DNA of 64,000 bases, taken from the NCBI GenBank assembly GCA_030544685.1, contig CP086683.1, positions 5,766,001 to 5,830,000 of the forward strand, in the 5' to 3' direction. Source of the DNA: Pseudomonas sp. B21_DOA (GTDB taxonomy: Bacteria; Pseudomonadota; Gammaproteobacteria; Pseudomonadales; Pseudomonadaceae). The position numbers and the translations under genes are program-made. Positions 17,184 through 25,343 of this stretch are shown here, one piece after another. The notes under the pieces were generated by a model. It ran no database searches. It saw only the letters and a program-made list of their open reading frames with translations, and was not told where the DNA came from. Every line of letters starts with the position of its first letter. Positions within the stretch are counted from its first letter, which is position 1.

Positions 17184-17593
17184 TACGCGGAGTCGACCAT
17201 CCGGTGAACCTTTTTGGTGGATGGGCGAACCGGGTAACCCCACAATTTATTAGTTAAATGCGCAGTGCAGGATGTTGGGGGACAGATAGGGCCCCTGAGT
17301 ATTTCTGGATGACACGTGGCATGAAAACCGCGTGATCTCGGTAGATGACATTTTTTACATTGGTTGACAGCCGACTTGGTTGACGGCCCAAAGCCAGCAC
17401 AATCAGCAACACCAACGGCATTGATACAAATCAGGTAACTACGCCCTTTTTTCAACGAATCCTTTCGATTTCAATGACTGAAATTTCAGTAAGCTGGGGA
17501 GCTTGCCGCTAACAAGATCCCGCGGGTTTCCGACCCCGTGTGCGCCAGATAACCACAGGGTCCCCAGTGGTTTTTTCCATGCATACCGGCACA

Positions 17594-18804
17594 TCACCTG
17601 GAGGCCGGCCGGACAAATTTCCTTGAGACCCATCCCTCGATCTCTAGCCCTTCATGCTTGTAGGTAACGAGCAACCAGTCCCGGTTAGCCGAATCGATTA
17701 CCTCGAGAGCAGCAAACTTCGGAAGGGTTAAAATTACATCGGATCTCATGCCAGGCTCCTCGCGGAGATTTACCGCTTCTACCTTTGTCAGACGAAAGCT
17801 GCGCCTCAAGTCTGCAGGCATATCGCACATCGCACTACGCACTACCTTGCGCGCCTGCGCTAATGACTCGAACGCTTGGAGCCGTTCCTGCACATCGCAT
17901 ACTGATTCGCGAAAATCATTCCACTTTGCCATTTCGGTATAGAACGTATGTAGGGCAGCAAGAAACAAAATCAAAAATGCCATCGCTTGGACGGTCAGTT
18001 TTTGATTACTACCTTCGTTCTGCAGCGACTGAACAATTTCAGCCTCAACGTCCTTTGAAGCAGAAAGAGCTCCAGCACTACCATATTCCGCTTGGCCGAG
18101 ACCATCGAATGTGGTTGTACCGTCGCCCTCACACTCACCAATAAGGGACTCAATTTTTTCGGATCAGTTGCTACCAGTAAATTGAAAATTGGAGAAGCCT
18201 GGAGGGTCTCAAAGCTTCCTAGAATTGACCTCAAAGAGAGAGAAGAGGCGCTTGTATCTACCACCGCCATCATCGCTTTTAGCGAGTCCGACGGTTGTAG
18301 CATTCTTTCTATAGCTGTCAGTGCTGCCTGATATTTGCGGGTAGGAGCTATCGCTTTCTCATAGGCGTCGAGCGCTGCCTGATACTTGCGAGTAGGAGCC
18401 ATCGCTTTCTCCATCGCGTCCAGTGCTGCCTGATACTTGCGTGCAGGAGCCATCGCTTTCTCATAGGCGTCGAGCGCTGCCTGATACTTGCGGGTAGGAG
18501 CCATCACTTTCTCGATCGCGTCCAGTGCTGCCTGATACTTGCGTGTAGGAGCCATCGCTTTCTCATACGCGTCGAGCGCTGCCTGATACTTGCGGGTAGG
18601 AGCCATCGCTTTCTCAATCGCGTCCAGAGCTGCCTGATACTTGCGTGCAGGAGCCATCGCTTTCTCATAGGCATCGAGGGCTGCCTGATACATGCGGGTA
18701 GGAGCCTTCGCTTTCTCCATCGCGTCCAGTGCTGCCTGATACTCGTGAGTGGGAGGAAGTTGCGGCTCATCCTCCAGCTGCTTACCGTATTCCTCGCCCG
18801 TCAT
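17594..18804 (-). CDS. Repeat protein with membrane segment and SH3 domain, frameshift
   Basis: Repaired length 403 residues. After MTGEEYGKQLEDEPQLPP come nine 17-residue units of the type KYQAALDAYEKAMAPTR, alternating Tyr with Met/Ile at position 9, so the real period may be 34 residues. A linker, a hydrophobic helix (MAFLILFLAALHTFY), a helical segment and a bacterial SH3 domain follow (VNLREEPGMRSDVILTLP to EGWVSRKFV). The frame breaks in the T run 18154-18159; one added base (DPKKIESLIGECEGD) joins both parts. The start at 18804 has an AGGGAG site. The SH3 type usually binds peptide or cell wall. I do not recognise the protein; a membrane-anchored sensor or effector is a guess. Confidence 0.72.
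18294..18752 (-). repeat. Nine tandem 51-bp repeats within the SH3 protein gene
   Basis: Each unit encodes a 17-residue helix-like repeat (x-YQAALDAxEKAxAPxR). Units differ by a few bases only, and odd and even units are more alike to each other, indicating expansion by a 102-bp step. Such near-identical repeats are prone to copy-number change and to assembly collapse. Confidence 0.9.
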
Positions 18805-18925
18805 CGAATCGCTCCCTAGTGAAAAAAGTAGATGTCGCAGAGCAGAAACGAGCCGTGCTGATGCGAAGCTTGCGTAGTATATGCAAGGTGGTGAGGAGCA
18901 AGTCCTTATGCAGAAACAAGCATTT

Positions 18926-18945
18926 TGTATCCCTACTTGTATCCC
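18926..18945 (+). promoter_or_regulatory. Candidate integrase arm-type sites, right end
   Basis: Two TGTATCCC copies 12 bp apart, matching the left-end block 3239-3258 at 18 of 20 positions and in the same orientation. They lie 44 bp inside attR. See the left-end sites for interpretation. Confidence 0.6.
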
Positions 18946-18988
18946 TTCGTTTAAAACAGCTCTACAGACCACAGCCCTTATGGAACAC

Positions 18989-19010
18989 TCGAGTCTCCCT
19001 CAGGGCACCA
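18989..19010 (+). other. attR: duplicated tRNA-Leu 3' end, right boundary
   Basis: A copy of the T-arm/acceptor end of tRNA-Leu(CAA), including CCA, with one change (A at 19002 where the tRNA has G). It is not part of a complete tRNA. This marks the right end of the integrated element. Confidence 0.92.
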
Positions 19011-19021
19011 ACACAAGGAAA

Positions 19022-19049
19022 AAGGTCTTGCGAAAGCAAGGCCTTTTTT
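19022..19049 (+). terminator. Original tRNA-Leu terminator, now beyond the element
   Basis: AAGGTCTTGC / GCAAGGCCTT with a GAAA tetraloop, followed by T. It begins 12 bp after attR, the place where the tRNA terminator would have stood before integration. Confidence 0.85.
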
Positions 19050-19192
19050 CGTCTGGACGAAAGTGGTAGGTGCAATGCCTACTACTAAAACGCCCGCCTG
19101 ACGATTGAGCTTGAAGCGACCTGAATCACCGCATCGCTGAAACAAAAGGTGGCTTTTACCATCGAGGAATGCCAAACCGCGTGAAACCGTCC

Positions 19193-19687
19193 TCATAGCC
19201 TAGAGGCTATCTCCTTCCACATGTAGTCATAATTGTATTCCAGCCAACGTACCAACAGTTTGTCGTACTGCCTGCGAAACCAATTGCGCCGTCGCGCCGC
19301 GAGCCTCTCCTCTATCTGGGATCTGAGCCAATCAGGGTCGAACCCAGTCCATACAGTGGGCAGAACTGCAGCAATGTTTGTGAAACACACTGGTGCTACT
19401 TCTGAATAAAAAATCTTGTAGAGCACCGCTGGATCAACGCCCTTGAGCTGACGAACGACGTAGTCGTAATCAGTGGGGAAATGATTGAAAGGCTCTGATA
19501 AGGCATCTCTGACTCTAGTCAGTTGTGGTTCATTCAGAAGATGTCCCAATGCAAAAATCCTCCGATTCCTTATCCAGTAACTCGCTACCGTTTCGCCTGC
19601 AGATCTGCGTGTAACCGCACCGACGACAATCGTATGCATATCGCCATGGCGAGCCATGGCCAAAACTGACGTCATCTTGCCGAGCAA
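19193..19687 (-). CDS. Conserved hypothetical protein
   Basis: Up to 164 residues; the first methionine may instead be the ATG at 19675. I do not recognise a named family with certainty. The C-terminal half, with VLYKIFYSEVAPVCFTNIAA, VWTGFDPDWLRSQIEERL and an aromatic/basic tail (RRNWFRRQYDKLLVRWLEYN), resembles small DUF proteins common next to tRNA genes and immunity-protein loci in Pseudomonas. It is soluble, with no signal peptide. It lies just outside attR, so it belongs to the chromosome. Confidence 0.6.
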   Translation of the reverse strand: MLGKMTSVLAMARHGDMHTIVVGAVTRRSAGETVASYWIRNRRIFALGHLLNEPQLTRVRDALSEPFNHFPTDYDYVVRQLKGVDPAVLYKIFYSEVAPVCFTNIAAVLPTVWTGFDPDWLRSQIEERLAARRRNWFRRQYDKLLVRWLEYNYDYMWKEIASRL

Positions 19688-19720
19688 CAGCTCAAGTCCA
19701 GAATCGGGCGCTTGCCCAAC

Positions 19721-19951
19721 CTACTCCTTAGCCCCAAACATCCGCTCAGCAATCTCCCGCCCCCGCTCCACCCCTTCCTTCGTCAACCATATCGACTTGT
19801 TCCTGTTCACCGGATTACTGATCAAACCCTGCGCGTGCAAGCGGTTCATGATTTCGAAGTCATAGCCCTTCCACGCATTGCCGTCGTCGGAGCTATAGGC
19901 TGCCAGGAGAGCAAGGACGGCGTCGTCGATCAGTTTCATGTCGTATTCCAT
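19721..19951 (-). CDS. DUF6429-like small protein
   Basis: A 76-residue protein beginning MEYDMKLIDDAVLALLAAYS, with WKGYDFEIMNRLHAQGLISN and KSIWLTKEGVERGREIAERM, a winged-helix-like layout seen in the DUF6429 family. The start was set at the ATG at 19951 (GGAG site 9 bp upstream) rather than the GTG three codons earlier. Role unknown. The family name is from memory. Confidence 0.7.
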   Translation of the reverse strand: MEYDMKLIDDAVLALLAAYSSDDGNAWKGYDFEIMNRLHAQGLISNPVNRNKSIWLTKEGVERGREIAERMFGAKE

Positions 19952-20160
19952 GATGGTCACTCCGCTGATGTTCAGTGTTTGTAATCAAAGCGTCGTATCA
20001 AAGTGGATGTCAATGCTGCGCGAGCTTGTAGGTTTTAGATGCCCGATTGCTGGTTGCCTCGCATGCGATCCCCGCCCGTATAATCACGTCCGCACGTCAA
20101 ACCTCCTCTGGCGTTTCGCGCATTGGTTTCAAGCCCTCCACTTCACTGACAGACATCCCC

Positions 20161-20490
20161 ATGGAAACCTCACTGGAAACCGTCGCCCTTTTCTCCCTCA
20201 AACTCGCCTACGAAGAAGAGGGCCTGAGCCCGATCCTGCGCGATGACATGGTCATGGGCGATTACCAGAAAGATGTTTTCGAGTTACTGGTGAAACGCGG
20301 CGATGTCGAGGCCATTCAGTTCAAGATGAACGAATGCCTGAACCTGGCGCTGAATGCTTTGGGCGGGGTCGAGAAGCCGTTGGGGCGGGAGTTGCGCAAG
20401 TTGTCGGCGGAGTTGGCTCAGGCGCGGTCGCTGGAGCAGTTGGGTCAGCCGCTGCTCGCGCTGAAGCTGTATTTGCGCGACATTCTTTGA
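20161..20490 (+). CDS. Conserved hypothetical protein
   Basis: A 109-residue soluble helical protein (METSLETVALFSLKLAYEEE, then ELLVKRGDVEAIQFKMNECL and a long C-terminal helix ending YLRDIL). The open frame runs upstream to 20047, but sequence character changes at the ATG at 20161, which I take as the start, although the ribosome site is weak. Function unknown. Confidence 0.6.
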   Translation: METSLETVALFSLKLAYEEEGLSPILRDDMVMGDYQKDVFELLVKRGDVEAIQFKMNECLNLALNALGGVEKPLGRELRKLSAELAQARSLEQLGQPLLALKLYLRDIL

Positions 20491-20508
20491 GTGCCGCGCA
20501 ATCGATGC

Positions 20509-20877
20509 TTACAGCAGATAGCTCGAGATGTACTTGGAAATTTCCACCATCGAGGTCTTGCCGGTGAATTCGAATTTCACTTTGCCCAGCGACGAAAAGT
20601 AGATCTCGAGTTCCGAATCCAGATCGAAGGTGCCCGAAGTTTCCACGGAGTAGGCGACGATGTTTTTGTAGGGCAGTGAGGTGAAATCCTTTTTGCTGCC
20701 GGTGATGCCCTGGACGTTGACGGCGATGATGCGTTTGTTGGTGAAGACCACGCCGTCACGCATCGCTTTGTAGGAATCGATGACTTGTTCGCCTTCCAGT
20801 AGCAGCGCGGTGACGCGCTCGGCGTACTCATCGTTCTGCTTGAGTTTGAAGAAGCCTTTGTTATTGAAGTCGATCAT
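20509..20877 (-). CDS. Bacterial PH-domain protein
   Basis: A 122-residue protein that is a single bacterial pleckstrin-homology-like domain: EGEQVIDSYKAMRDGVVFTN, then KRIIAVNVQGITGSKKDFTS and the SLPYKNIVAYSVETSGTFDL core, with a final amphipathic helix (SMVEISKYISSYLL). Such cytosolic proteins are common and their roles are mostly unknown. A clear AGAGGATGG ribosome site precedes the ATG. Confidence 0.85.
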   Translation of the reverse strand: MIDFNNKGFFKLKQNDEYAERVTALLLEGEQVIDSYKAMRDGVVFTNKRIIAVNVQGITGSKKDFTSLPYKNIVAYSVETSGTFDLDSELEIYFSSLGKVKFEFTGKTSMVEISKYISSYLL

Positions 20878-20922
20878 GTGTCCATCCTCTTGCTTGAGAA
20901 AATATCCTGGTATTTCTTTAAA

Positions 20923-21671
20923 TCAGCGACGTGCCTTCAGCACTCTAATATCCGTTGGAAAGCCGTCAGCGCCAGCCAGTTTTTTCAAGCCCATGTATTG
21001 AAACTCACCATTGGGATCAATGTAGTCGCCCTTCTCTGCTTGCCCGCCGCCAACTATCGCAACACGCTTCACTTCGCCGCAGCCGCCATCCGACGGTCGC
21101 ACCGTGTAGATCACATAGGGCTTCACGTATTGCGTGGCGCGGAAGTATTGGCCGCAGATTTCGTCGACGGTGATCAGCATGGTTTTCAGGCGGGCTTCGC
21201 CGTCGGTGTCTTCGTGCAGTTTCAGAAAGGAGATGTCGCCGACGTCGCTGTAGCCGAGGGAACGGGCGCGTTGGTAGGCGGGGAGTTCTTGTGCGCAATA
21301 CGGCCCTCCTCCACACCCCGTTGCATTTGCGCGGCGAACTCGGCTTTGCCTTGGGCCAGGGTTGCCTCGGCGTGGGCGGCGACGTTTTCGCAGTGGGTGT
21401 ACTCGCTGGAGTCGAGGTGTTGCGGTAGAAGGTTAAGGCGACGCTCGTTCATGGAGGCGAGGCTGTCTTGCAGGCCCGACGTGGCTGCATAGGCAGCGGA
21501 GACGCGACCGCTCTGGACGTCGGCGATTGTCTCCTGCATCCGCTGGCAATTGGCGAGGTAGTAATTCCAGCTGGCTTGCGGGTGTTCTTGCGCGAAGCTG
21601 AAGGTCGGGGTGATGACGGCGACAAGGGTGAGGGCGCCGAGCAGTGGCAGCAAACGGGCTGTGGAAAACAT
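20923..21671 (-). CDS. Exported hypothetical protein, apparent frameshift
   Basis: Repaired length 249 residues. It starts with a signal peptide (MFSTARLLPLLGALTLVAVI, cleavage near TFSFAQ). The mature part has several cysteines and a helical first half (CQRMQETIADVQSGRVSAAY). The second half is in another frame (MLITVDEICGQYFRATQYVK, then the Gly-rich VAIVGGGQAEKGDYI). One base added at the short C run 21304-21306 (coding GGGCC) joins them as EEGPYCAQELPAYQRARSLG. No known domain. Probably periplasmic. Confidence 0.65.
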
Positions 21672-21708
21672 GGGTAGTCCATTACAGAGAAGGCATGGCG
21701 CGACGCTA

Positions 21709-21727
21709 CTATTTTGCTATCTTGCCG
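21709..21727 (+). repeat. 19-bp direct repeat, copy 1
   Basis: CTATTTTGCTATCTTGCCG, identical to 22167-22185. Each copy stands 60-90 bp before one of two paralogous membrane-protein genes, so the upstream region was duplicated with the gene and may carry a shared promoter or regulatory site. Confidence 0.8.
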
Positions 21728-21787
21728 TCCACTCTCAACAGGCGAACAAGTTGGTCGCCTCTGGCTCGTGGCAAGGAAAGAAATCCG

Positions 21788-22153
21788 ATGGATGCTGTGT
21801 TGTGTTTGGTAGTCATGGCTGCAATGTGGTTCTGGGTGGTGCGCCAGCGCGGGCGATGGAATCTGTGGTTGGCGAACCTTGCCGGAGCGGGCAGCGCTGT
21901 GGTGATTGGCATTGTCTTCACACTGCTTTATAACGCGCTGTTCGGCACCACCATGGCAGCGCCCGGACTGCATAACAGCCTGGTGGTGTTCATGACCAGC
22001 GCGGGCGTTCTGGCGGGCGTGTGGTTGTGGATCGCCAAGCGTCGTCAGCCGGCGCATCCGGTTGCGCGTCAACTGCTCGCGGGGGTTTGTGGCTTCGCCG
22101 CCGGCATGATCACGTTGATGTTTCTGGCGGCGAATTATTTTCCGCAACCGTAG
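21788..22153 (+). CDS. Small integral membrane protein, paralogue 1
   Basis: A 121-residue protein with about four hydrophobic helices (MDAVLCLVVMAAMWFWVV, NLAGAGSAVVIGIVFTLLYN, SLVVFMTSAGVLAGVWLW, GVCGFAAGMITLMFLAANYF). The start was moved from the upstream frame to the ATG at 21788, preceded by AAGGAAAG. Its N-terminal half is paralogous to the next gene (WVVRQRGRWNLWLANLAGAG against WVVKNRGSWNIFYGNIVGAA). Function unknown. Confidence 0.75.
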   Translation: MDAVLCLVVMAAMWFWVVRQRGRWNLWLANLAGAGSAVVIGIVFTLLYNALFGTTMAAPGLHNSLVVFMTSAGVLAGVWLWIAKRRQPAHPVARQLLAGVCGFAAGMITLMFLAANYFPQP

Positions 22154-22166
22154 CCGGACGGCGCGT

Positions 22167-22185
22167 CTATTTTGCTATCTTGCCG
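22167..22185 (+). repeat. 19-bp direct repeat, copy 2
   Basis: Identical to 21709-21727, upstream of the second paralogue. Confidence 0.8.
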
Positions 22186-22253
22186 CGCATCGTCGGCGCT
22201 TGCTGATCGTCTCGCGCCGCGCTTGGATTGTTGAAAGTTAAGGAAAGGACCAA

Positions 22254-22991
22254 ATGGAGTTTCTGCGTTTTCTGGCGTTCGTCGCTGTCTGGGGTTTCAT
22301 GTGGCGCTGGGTGGTGAAGAACCGCGGCAGCTGGAATATTTTCTACGGCAACATCGTTGGCGCGGCGGGCAGCTTCATAGTCGGGCTGGTGATGTTGTCG
22401 ATCACGTTTTCGCTGTTTCCTTCGTCGTTCGATCACGAGGCGGCGCAGGCGCAAAACACGCCAGTCGTCGAGTCGACCTCTGTACTGCCTGAAGCCGAGG
22501 CAGTCACGCCCGCCACCGAGCTGAAAGATGCGCCGGTTTTTGCTGCCATCGAAGCGGATGACAAGCCTTCCCCGCCGGACTCCGCACTGTTGCCGAATAA
22601 CGTCAGCCGAGCGCCGAAATCAATGGCGGTACAAACGGTGCTGAATCAGAGCGACTACGAGGGTCGCATGGCCCTGGCCGCGCTGAACAAGAAGTTGCGC
22701 AGTGACGCACAAGCCGACAAGTCGATGATCGCGTATGTCATGTGCAGCCCGTTTGTGACCAGCACCCTGCGTTATCCCGCTTCGGCGCGCTTTGCCGACA
22801 GCAAAGCGCTGGTCAGCCATCGCTACAAGGATCAGATCTACAGCTTCAGCAACAGCGTCACCGCGCGCAACATGAATGGCGACGATGTGACCTACCGTTT
22901 CGATTGTTCTGTACAAGAGCTGCCACGGGTTGATGCGACGGCCGGGGAATGGCGTTTGCTGGCGCTGACACTGCAAAAAGCCGACTCTTAA
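22254..22991 (+). CDS. Membrane-anchored protein, paralogue 2
   Basis: A 245-residue protein. Residues 1-60 hold two membrane helices related to the preceding gene (FLRFLAFVAVWGFMWRWVVK and AAGSFIVGLVMLSITFSLFP). A Pro/Ala/Glu-rich linker and a soluble C-terminal domain follow (MIAYVMCSPFVTSTLRYPAS to GDDVTYRFDCSVQELP). The C-terminal domain resembles small periplasmic-type domains seen after zinc-ribbon or DUF anchors. The AAGGAAAGG site supports the start. Function unknown. Confidence 0.75.
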   Translation: MEFLRFLAFVAVWGFMWRWVVKNRGSWNIFYGNIVGAAGSFIVGLVMLSITFSLFPSSFDHEAAQAQNTPVVESTSVLPEAEAVTPATELKDAPVFAAIEADDKPSPPDSALLPNNVSRAPKSMAVQTVLNQSDYEGRMALAALNKKLRSDAQADKSMIAYVMCSPFVTSTLRYPASARFADSKALVSHRYKDQIYSFSNSVTARNMNGDDVTYRFDCSVQELPRVDATAGEWRLLALTLQKADS

Positions 22992-23062
22992 GGCTGATTT
23001 AAGGGATCAAGGCGCCGGCTGCGCTATCATCGCCGGCCTGTGCGCCTTGAGCTTTGCCCTCG

Positions 23063-24982
23063 ATGTTTTCAACACCTGCTGACCTGATCTCGCTGCCTCC
23101 TGTCCTGGCCGGCCCGCTGCTGCGGCGGCTGGAGCCGACACGCGTGGTGCTGTGGCTGGTGGGCTCGCGTGAACTGGCGCTGACCTTGCGCCTGCAAGGT
23201 GTAGGAGATATTCCGCTCGATGCGCAGAAATGCACGGTCATTGCCGTAGGCCGTCATGCCTTCGTGCATCTGATCGACGTCCAACTTGAAAGCGCCCTGC
23301 CCTGCGACACGTTTATCAATTACGACCTGCTGATCGATGACGCCATCGGTATGGCTGAGTGGGCGCCTCATCTGCTTTACCCCGGCGCTACCTGCGCGAA
23401 CCTCGTCGTGCGTTCGCGGATCGACCAATTGCTCCACGGCTCCTGCCGCAAGCCGCATCATCCGGCAACTGACGGTTTGCTCTGCGTCGACCAATTGCTG
23501 GCCGACGAAACCCAGCCCCAACACCGTCCTGCGCTGCTGATGATGAGTGGTGATCAGGTCTATGCCGACGATGTTGCCGGGCCGATGCTGCGGGCGATTC
23601 ATGCCTTGATCGAGCGTCTGGGTCTGTTCGACGAGCACCTTGACGGTGCCGTGGTCAGCGACAGCGCCAAGCTCTATGAGCACCCGGCCAGTTACTACCA
23701 CCGTGCGGATTTGTTACCGGCGCTGGAGAGCAACGAGACGTTGCGCGAGCGATTTTTCGGCGGTGCGCGTAAGCCGATTTTCACCAGCAGCAGTGCCGAC
23801 AATCACCTGGTGACGTTCGCCGAAGTCATGGCCATGTACATGCTGGTGTGGTCGCCGACGCCGTGGTCGCTGATCAATCCGGGCGCTCCGACACTGACCC
23901 CGGAACGCCGCAAGCGCTACAACGCCGAGCACACGCGCATCGATGCCTTCAAGGCTGGCCTGGGCAACGTCGCGCGGGCGCTGGCGCATCTGCCGAGCCT
24001 GATGATTTTCGATGATCACGACATCACTGATGACTGGAATCTTTCTGCGCAGTGGGAGGAAACCGCCTACGGCCATCCGTTCTCCAAGCGCATCATTGGC
24101 AACGCGCTGATTGCTTATCTGTTGTGCCAGGGCTGGGGCAACAATCCGGACGCTTTCAAAGGAATGCTGGAGCAGACCGCGCAACTGAGTGCCAGCGGTG
24201 ATGACGGCTATCTGGACATGCCGGTGCAGGATGATCTGATTGATCAGTTACTGCGTTTTCAGCAGTGGCATTTCGTGTTGCCGAGCACTCCGGCACTGGT
24301 GGTGATCGACACGCGCACCCGGCGCTGGCGTAGCGAGATGGCTCTCAAGCAACCGTCGGGCCTGCTCGACTGGGAAGCCTTGAGCGAACTGCAACAGGAA
24401 CTGCTCGATCACCCGTCGGCAATCATCGTTTCGCCGGCGCCGATCTTTGGCGTGAAGCTGATTGAAACCGTGCAGAAGGTGTTCAGTTGGTGCGGTTACC
24501 CGCTACTGGTCGACGCGGAAAACTGGATGGCCCATCGCGGCGCAGCGCAGGTGATCCTGAACATTTTCCGACACTCGCGCACGCCCGGGAACTACGTGGT
24601 GCTGTCCGGCGATGTGCATTATTCCTTCGTCTACGAAGTCCTGATCCGCCACCGCAAGGCCGGCCCACGGATCTGGCAGATCACCAGCAGCGGCATCAAG
24701 AACGAATTCCCGCCAACGCTGCTGGAATGGTTCGACCGCCTCAACCGCTGGCTCTACTCACCGCGCTCGCCGTTGAACTGGTTCACCAAACGCCGGCTGA
24801 TGCGCATCGTCCCGTACACGCCGGAACATGCCGAGGCCGGGGAACGGCTGTGGAACTCGGCGGGGATCGGACAGGTGTATTTCAATGAACAGGGGCAGCC
24901 GAGCGAGATTGTTCAGCACAACTCGAATGGGGCGGAGAAGACGAGGATGCTGGCGCCGGAGTTGGGAGATGGGCCAGACTGA
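23063..24982 (+). CDS. PhoD-like metallophosphatase
   Basis: A 639-residue protein of the alkaline phosphatase D superfamily. Metal-binding motifs are MMSGDQVYADD (about residue 164), IFDDHDITDDW (about 317) and VVLSGDVHYSF (about 515). PhoD enzymes are Ca/Fe-dependent phosphodi- or monoesterases. This one has no signal peptide and a long N-terminal region before the first motif, unlike secreted PhoD, so it is probably a cytoplasmic PhoD-like protein of unknown substrate. The start is the ATG at 23063, three codons inside the longest frame. Confidence 0.85.
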   Translation: MFSTPADLISLPPVLAGPLLRRLEPTRVVLWLVGSRELALTLRLQGVGDIPLDAQKCTVIAVGRHAFVHLIDVQLESALPCDTFINYDLLIDDAIGMAEWAPHLLYPGATCANLVVRSRIDQLLHGSCRKPHHPATDGLLCVDQLLADETQPQHRPALLMMSGDQVYADDVAGPMLRAIHALIERLGLFDEHLDGAVVSDSAKLYEHPASYYHRADLLPALESNETLRERFFGGARKPIFTSSSADNHLVTFAEVMAMYMLVWSPTPWSLINPGAPTLTPERRKRYNAEHTRIDAFKAGLGNVARALAHLPSLMIFDDHDITDDWNLSAQWEETAYGHPFSKRIIGNALIAYLLCQGWGNNPDAFKGMLEQTAQLSASGDDGYLDMPVQDDLIDQLLRFQQWHFVLPSTPALVVIDTRTRRWRSEMALKQPSGLLDWEALSELQQELLDHPSAIIVSPAPIFGVKLIETVQKVFSWCGYPLLVDAENWMAHRGAAQVILNIFRHSRTPGNYVVLSGDVHYSFVYEVLIRHRKAGPRIWQITSSGIKNEFPPTLLEWFDRLNRWLYSPRSPLNWFTKRRLMRIVPYTPEHAEAGERLWNSAGIGQVYFNEQGQPSEIVQHNSNGAEKTRMLAPELGDGPD

Positions 24983-25151
24983 AACCAGATCTGAGCATAG
25001 GTGGAGGGCCCGGCAACGGGCACTCCACCTGCTGACAATTACAGCAGATAAGGATTACAAGCCTCTCGGAAACGTCTCCGAAGTGCTTAAGTGATACTGG
25101 GCGCAATCACAGTCGACCTCGCTGTGTACCAACCTCTCGCAGGCCCACATC

Positions 25152-25343
25152 ATGCAAACCATCACCTTCAGCAAAACCACAGCTCACCTGGCCTTGTCGA
25201 TGGACCAAGCAACCAATGATCGCGAACCGTTGCTGATTACCAGGCGCGGTGCCGAACCGGTTGTGATGATAGGTCTGACTGACTATGAGTCACTTTTGCG
25301 GACAGTCAATTCGCCGTCCTTACCAGACACTCCGCAGCAGTGA
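25152..25343 (+). CDS. Phd/YefM-type antitoxin, short and without a toxin gene
   Basis: A 63-residue protein with the Phd/YefM fold: TITFSKTTAHLALSMDQATN, then EPLLITRRGAEPVVMIGLTD and YESL. The usual C-terminal toxin-binding extension after YESL (ETAYLL in YefM) is replaced by a short unrelated tail. No yoeB, relE or doc gene lies beside it; the aminotransferase gene on the other strand follows directly. It is probably a solitary remnant that may still bind DNA. The ribosome site is weak. Confidence 0.75.
   Translation: MQTITFSKTTAHLALSMDQATNDREPLLITRRGAEPVVMIGLTDYESLLRTVNSPSLPDTPQQ

Larger units (their letters stand above)
16430..17593. other. 1.16 kb without a recognisable gene, with repeats
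   Basis: Open frames here (for example minus-strand 17174-17455) are rich in Cys and Pro and lack ribosome sites, so I call none. The stretch holds a GTTAC/GTAAC repeat cluster (16959-17077) and a perfect 14-bp inverted repeat (17144-17183). Promoters for the ATPase operon should lie at its left edge, but I see no clear -35/-10 pair. It could contain the replication origin, an RNA gene or decayed cargo. Confidence 0.5.
3103..19010. mobile_element. 15.9 kb P4-satellite-like integrative element in tRNA-Leu(CAA)
   Basis: The boundaries are the 22-bp tRNA repeats at 3103-3124 and 18989-19010, spaced 15,886 bp apart. Inside are a tyrosine recombinase next to attL, an AlpA-like regulator, a chain of short overlapping genes, a P4-alpha-like TOPRIM/helicase, a coiled-coil protein and an MvaT-like silencer, then an AT-rich cargo on the opposite strand. 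No capsid, terminase or tail genes, no conjugation genes and no IS transposase are seen, so it resembles a phage satellite or a mobilisable genomic island more than a complete prophage. The core resembles P4-type elements widespread in Pseudomonas. The cargo (12256-18804) is clearly richer in A+T than the core and chromosome, suggesting separate acquisition. Confidence 0.9.

Noticed and set aside
17174..17455. Minus-strand frame of 93 codons in the gene-free stretch
   Set aside because: Cys/Pro-rich, no ribosome site, overlaps the long inverted repeat region; not convincing.
18294..18752. CRISPR-like array from regular 51-bp repeats
   Set aside because: Units are directly adjacent without unique spacers and encode a continuous protein repeat.
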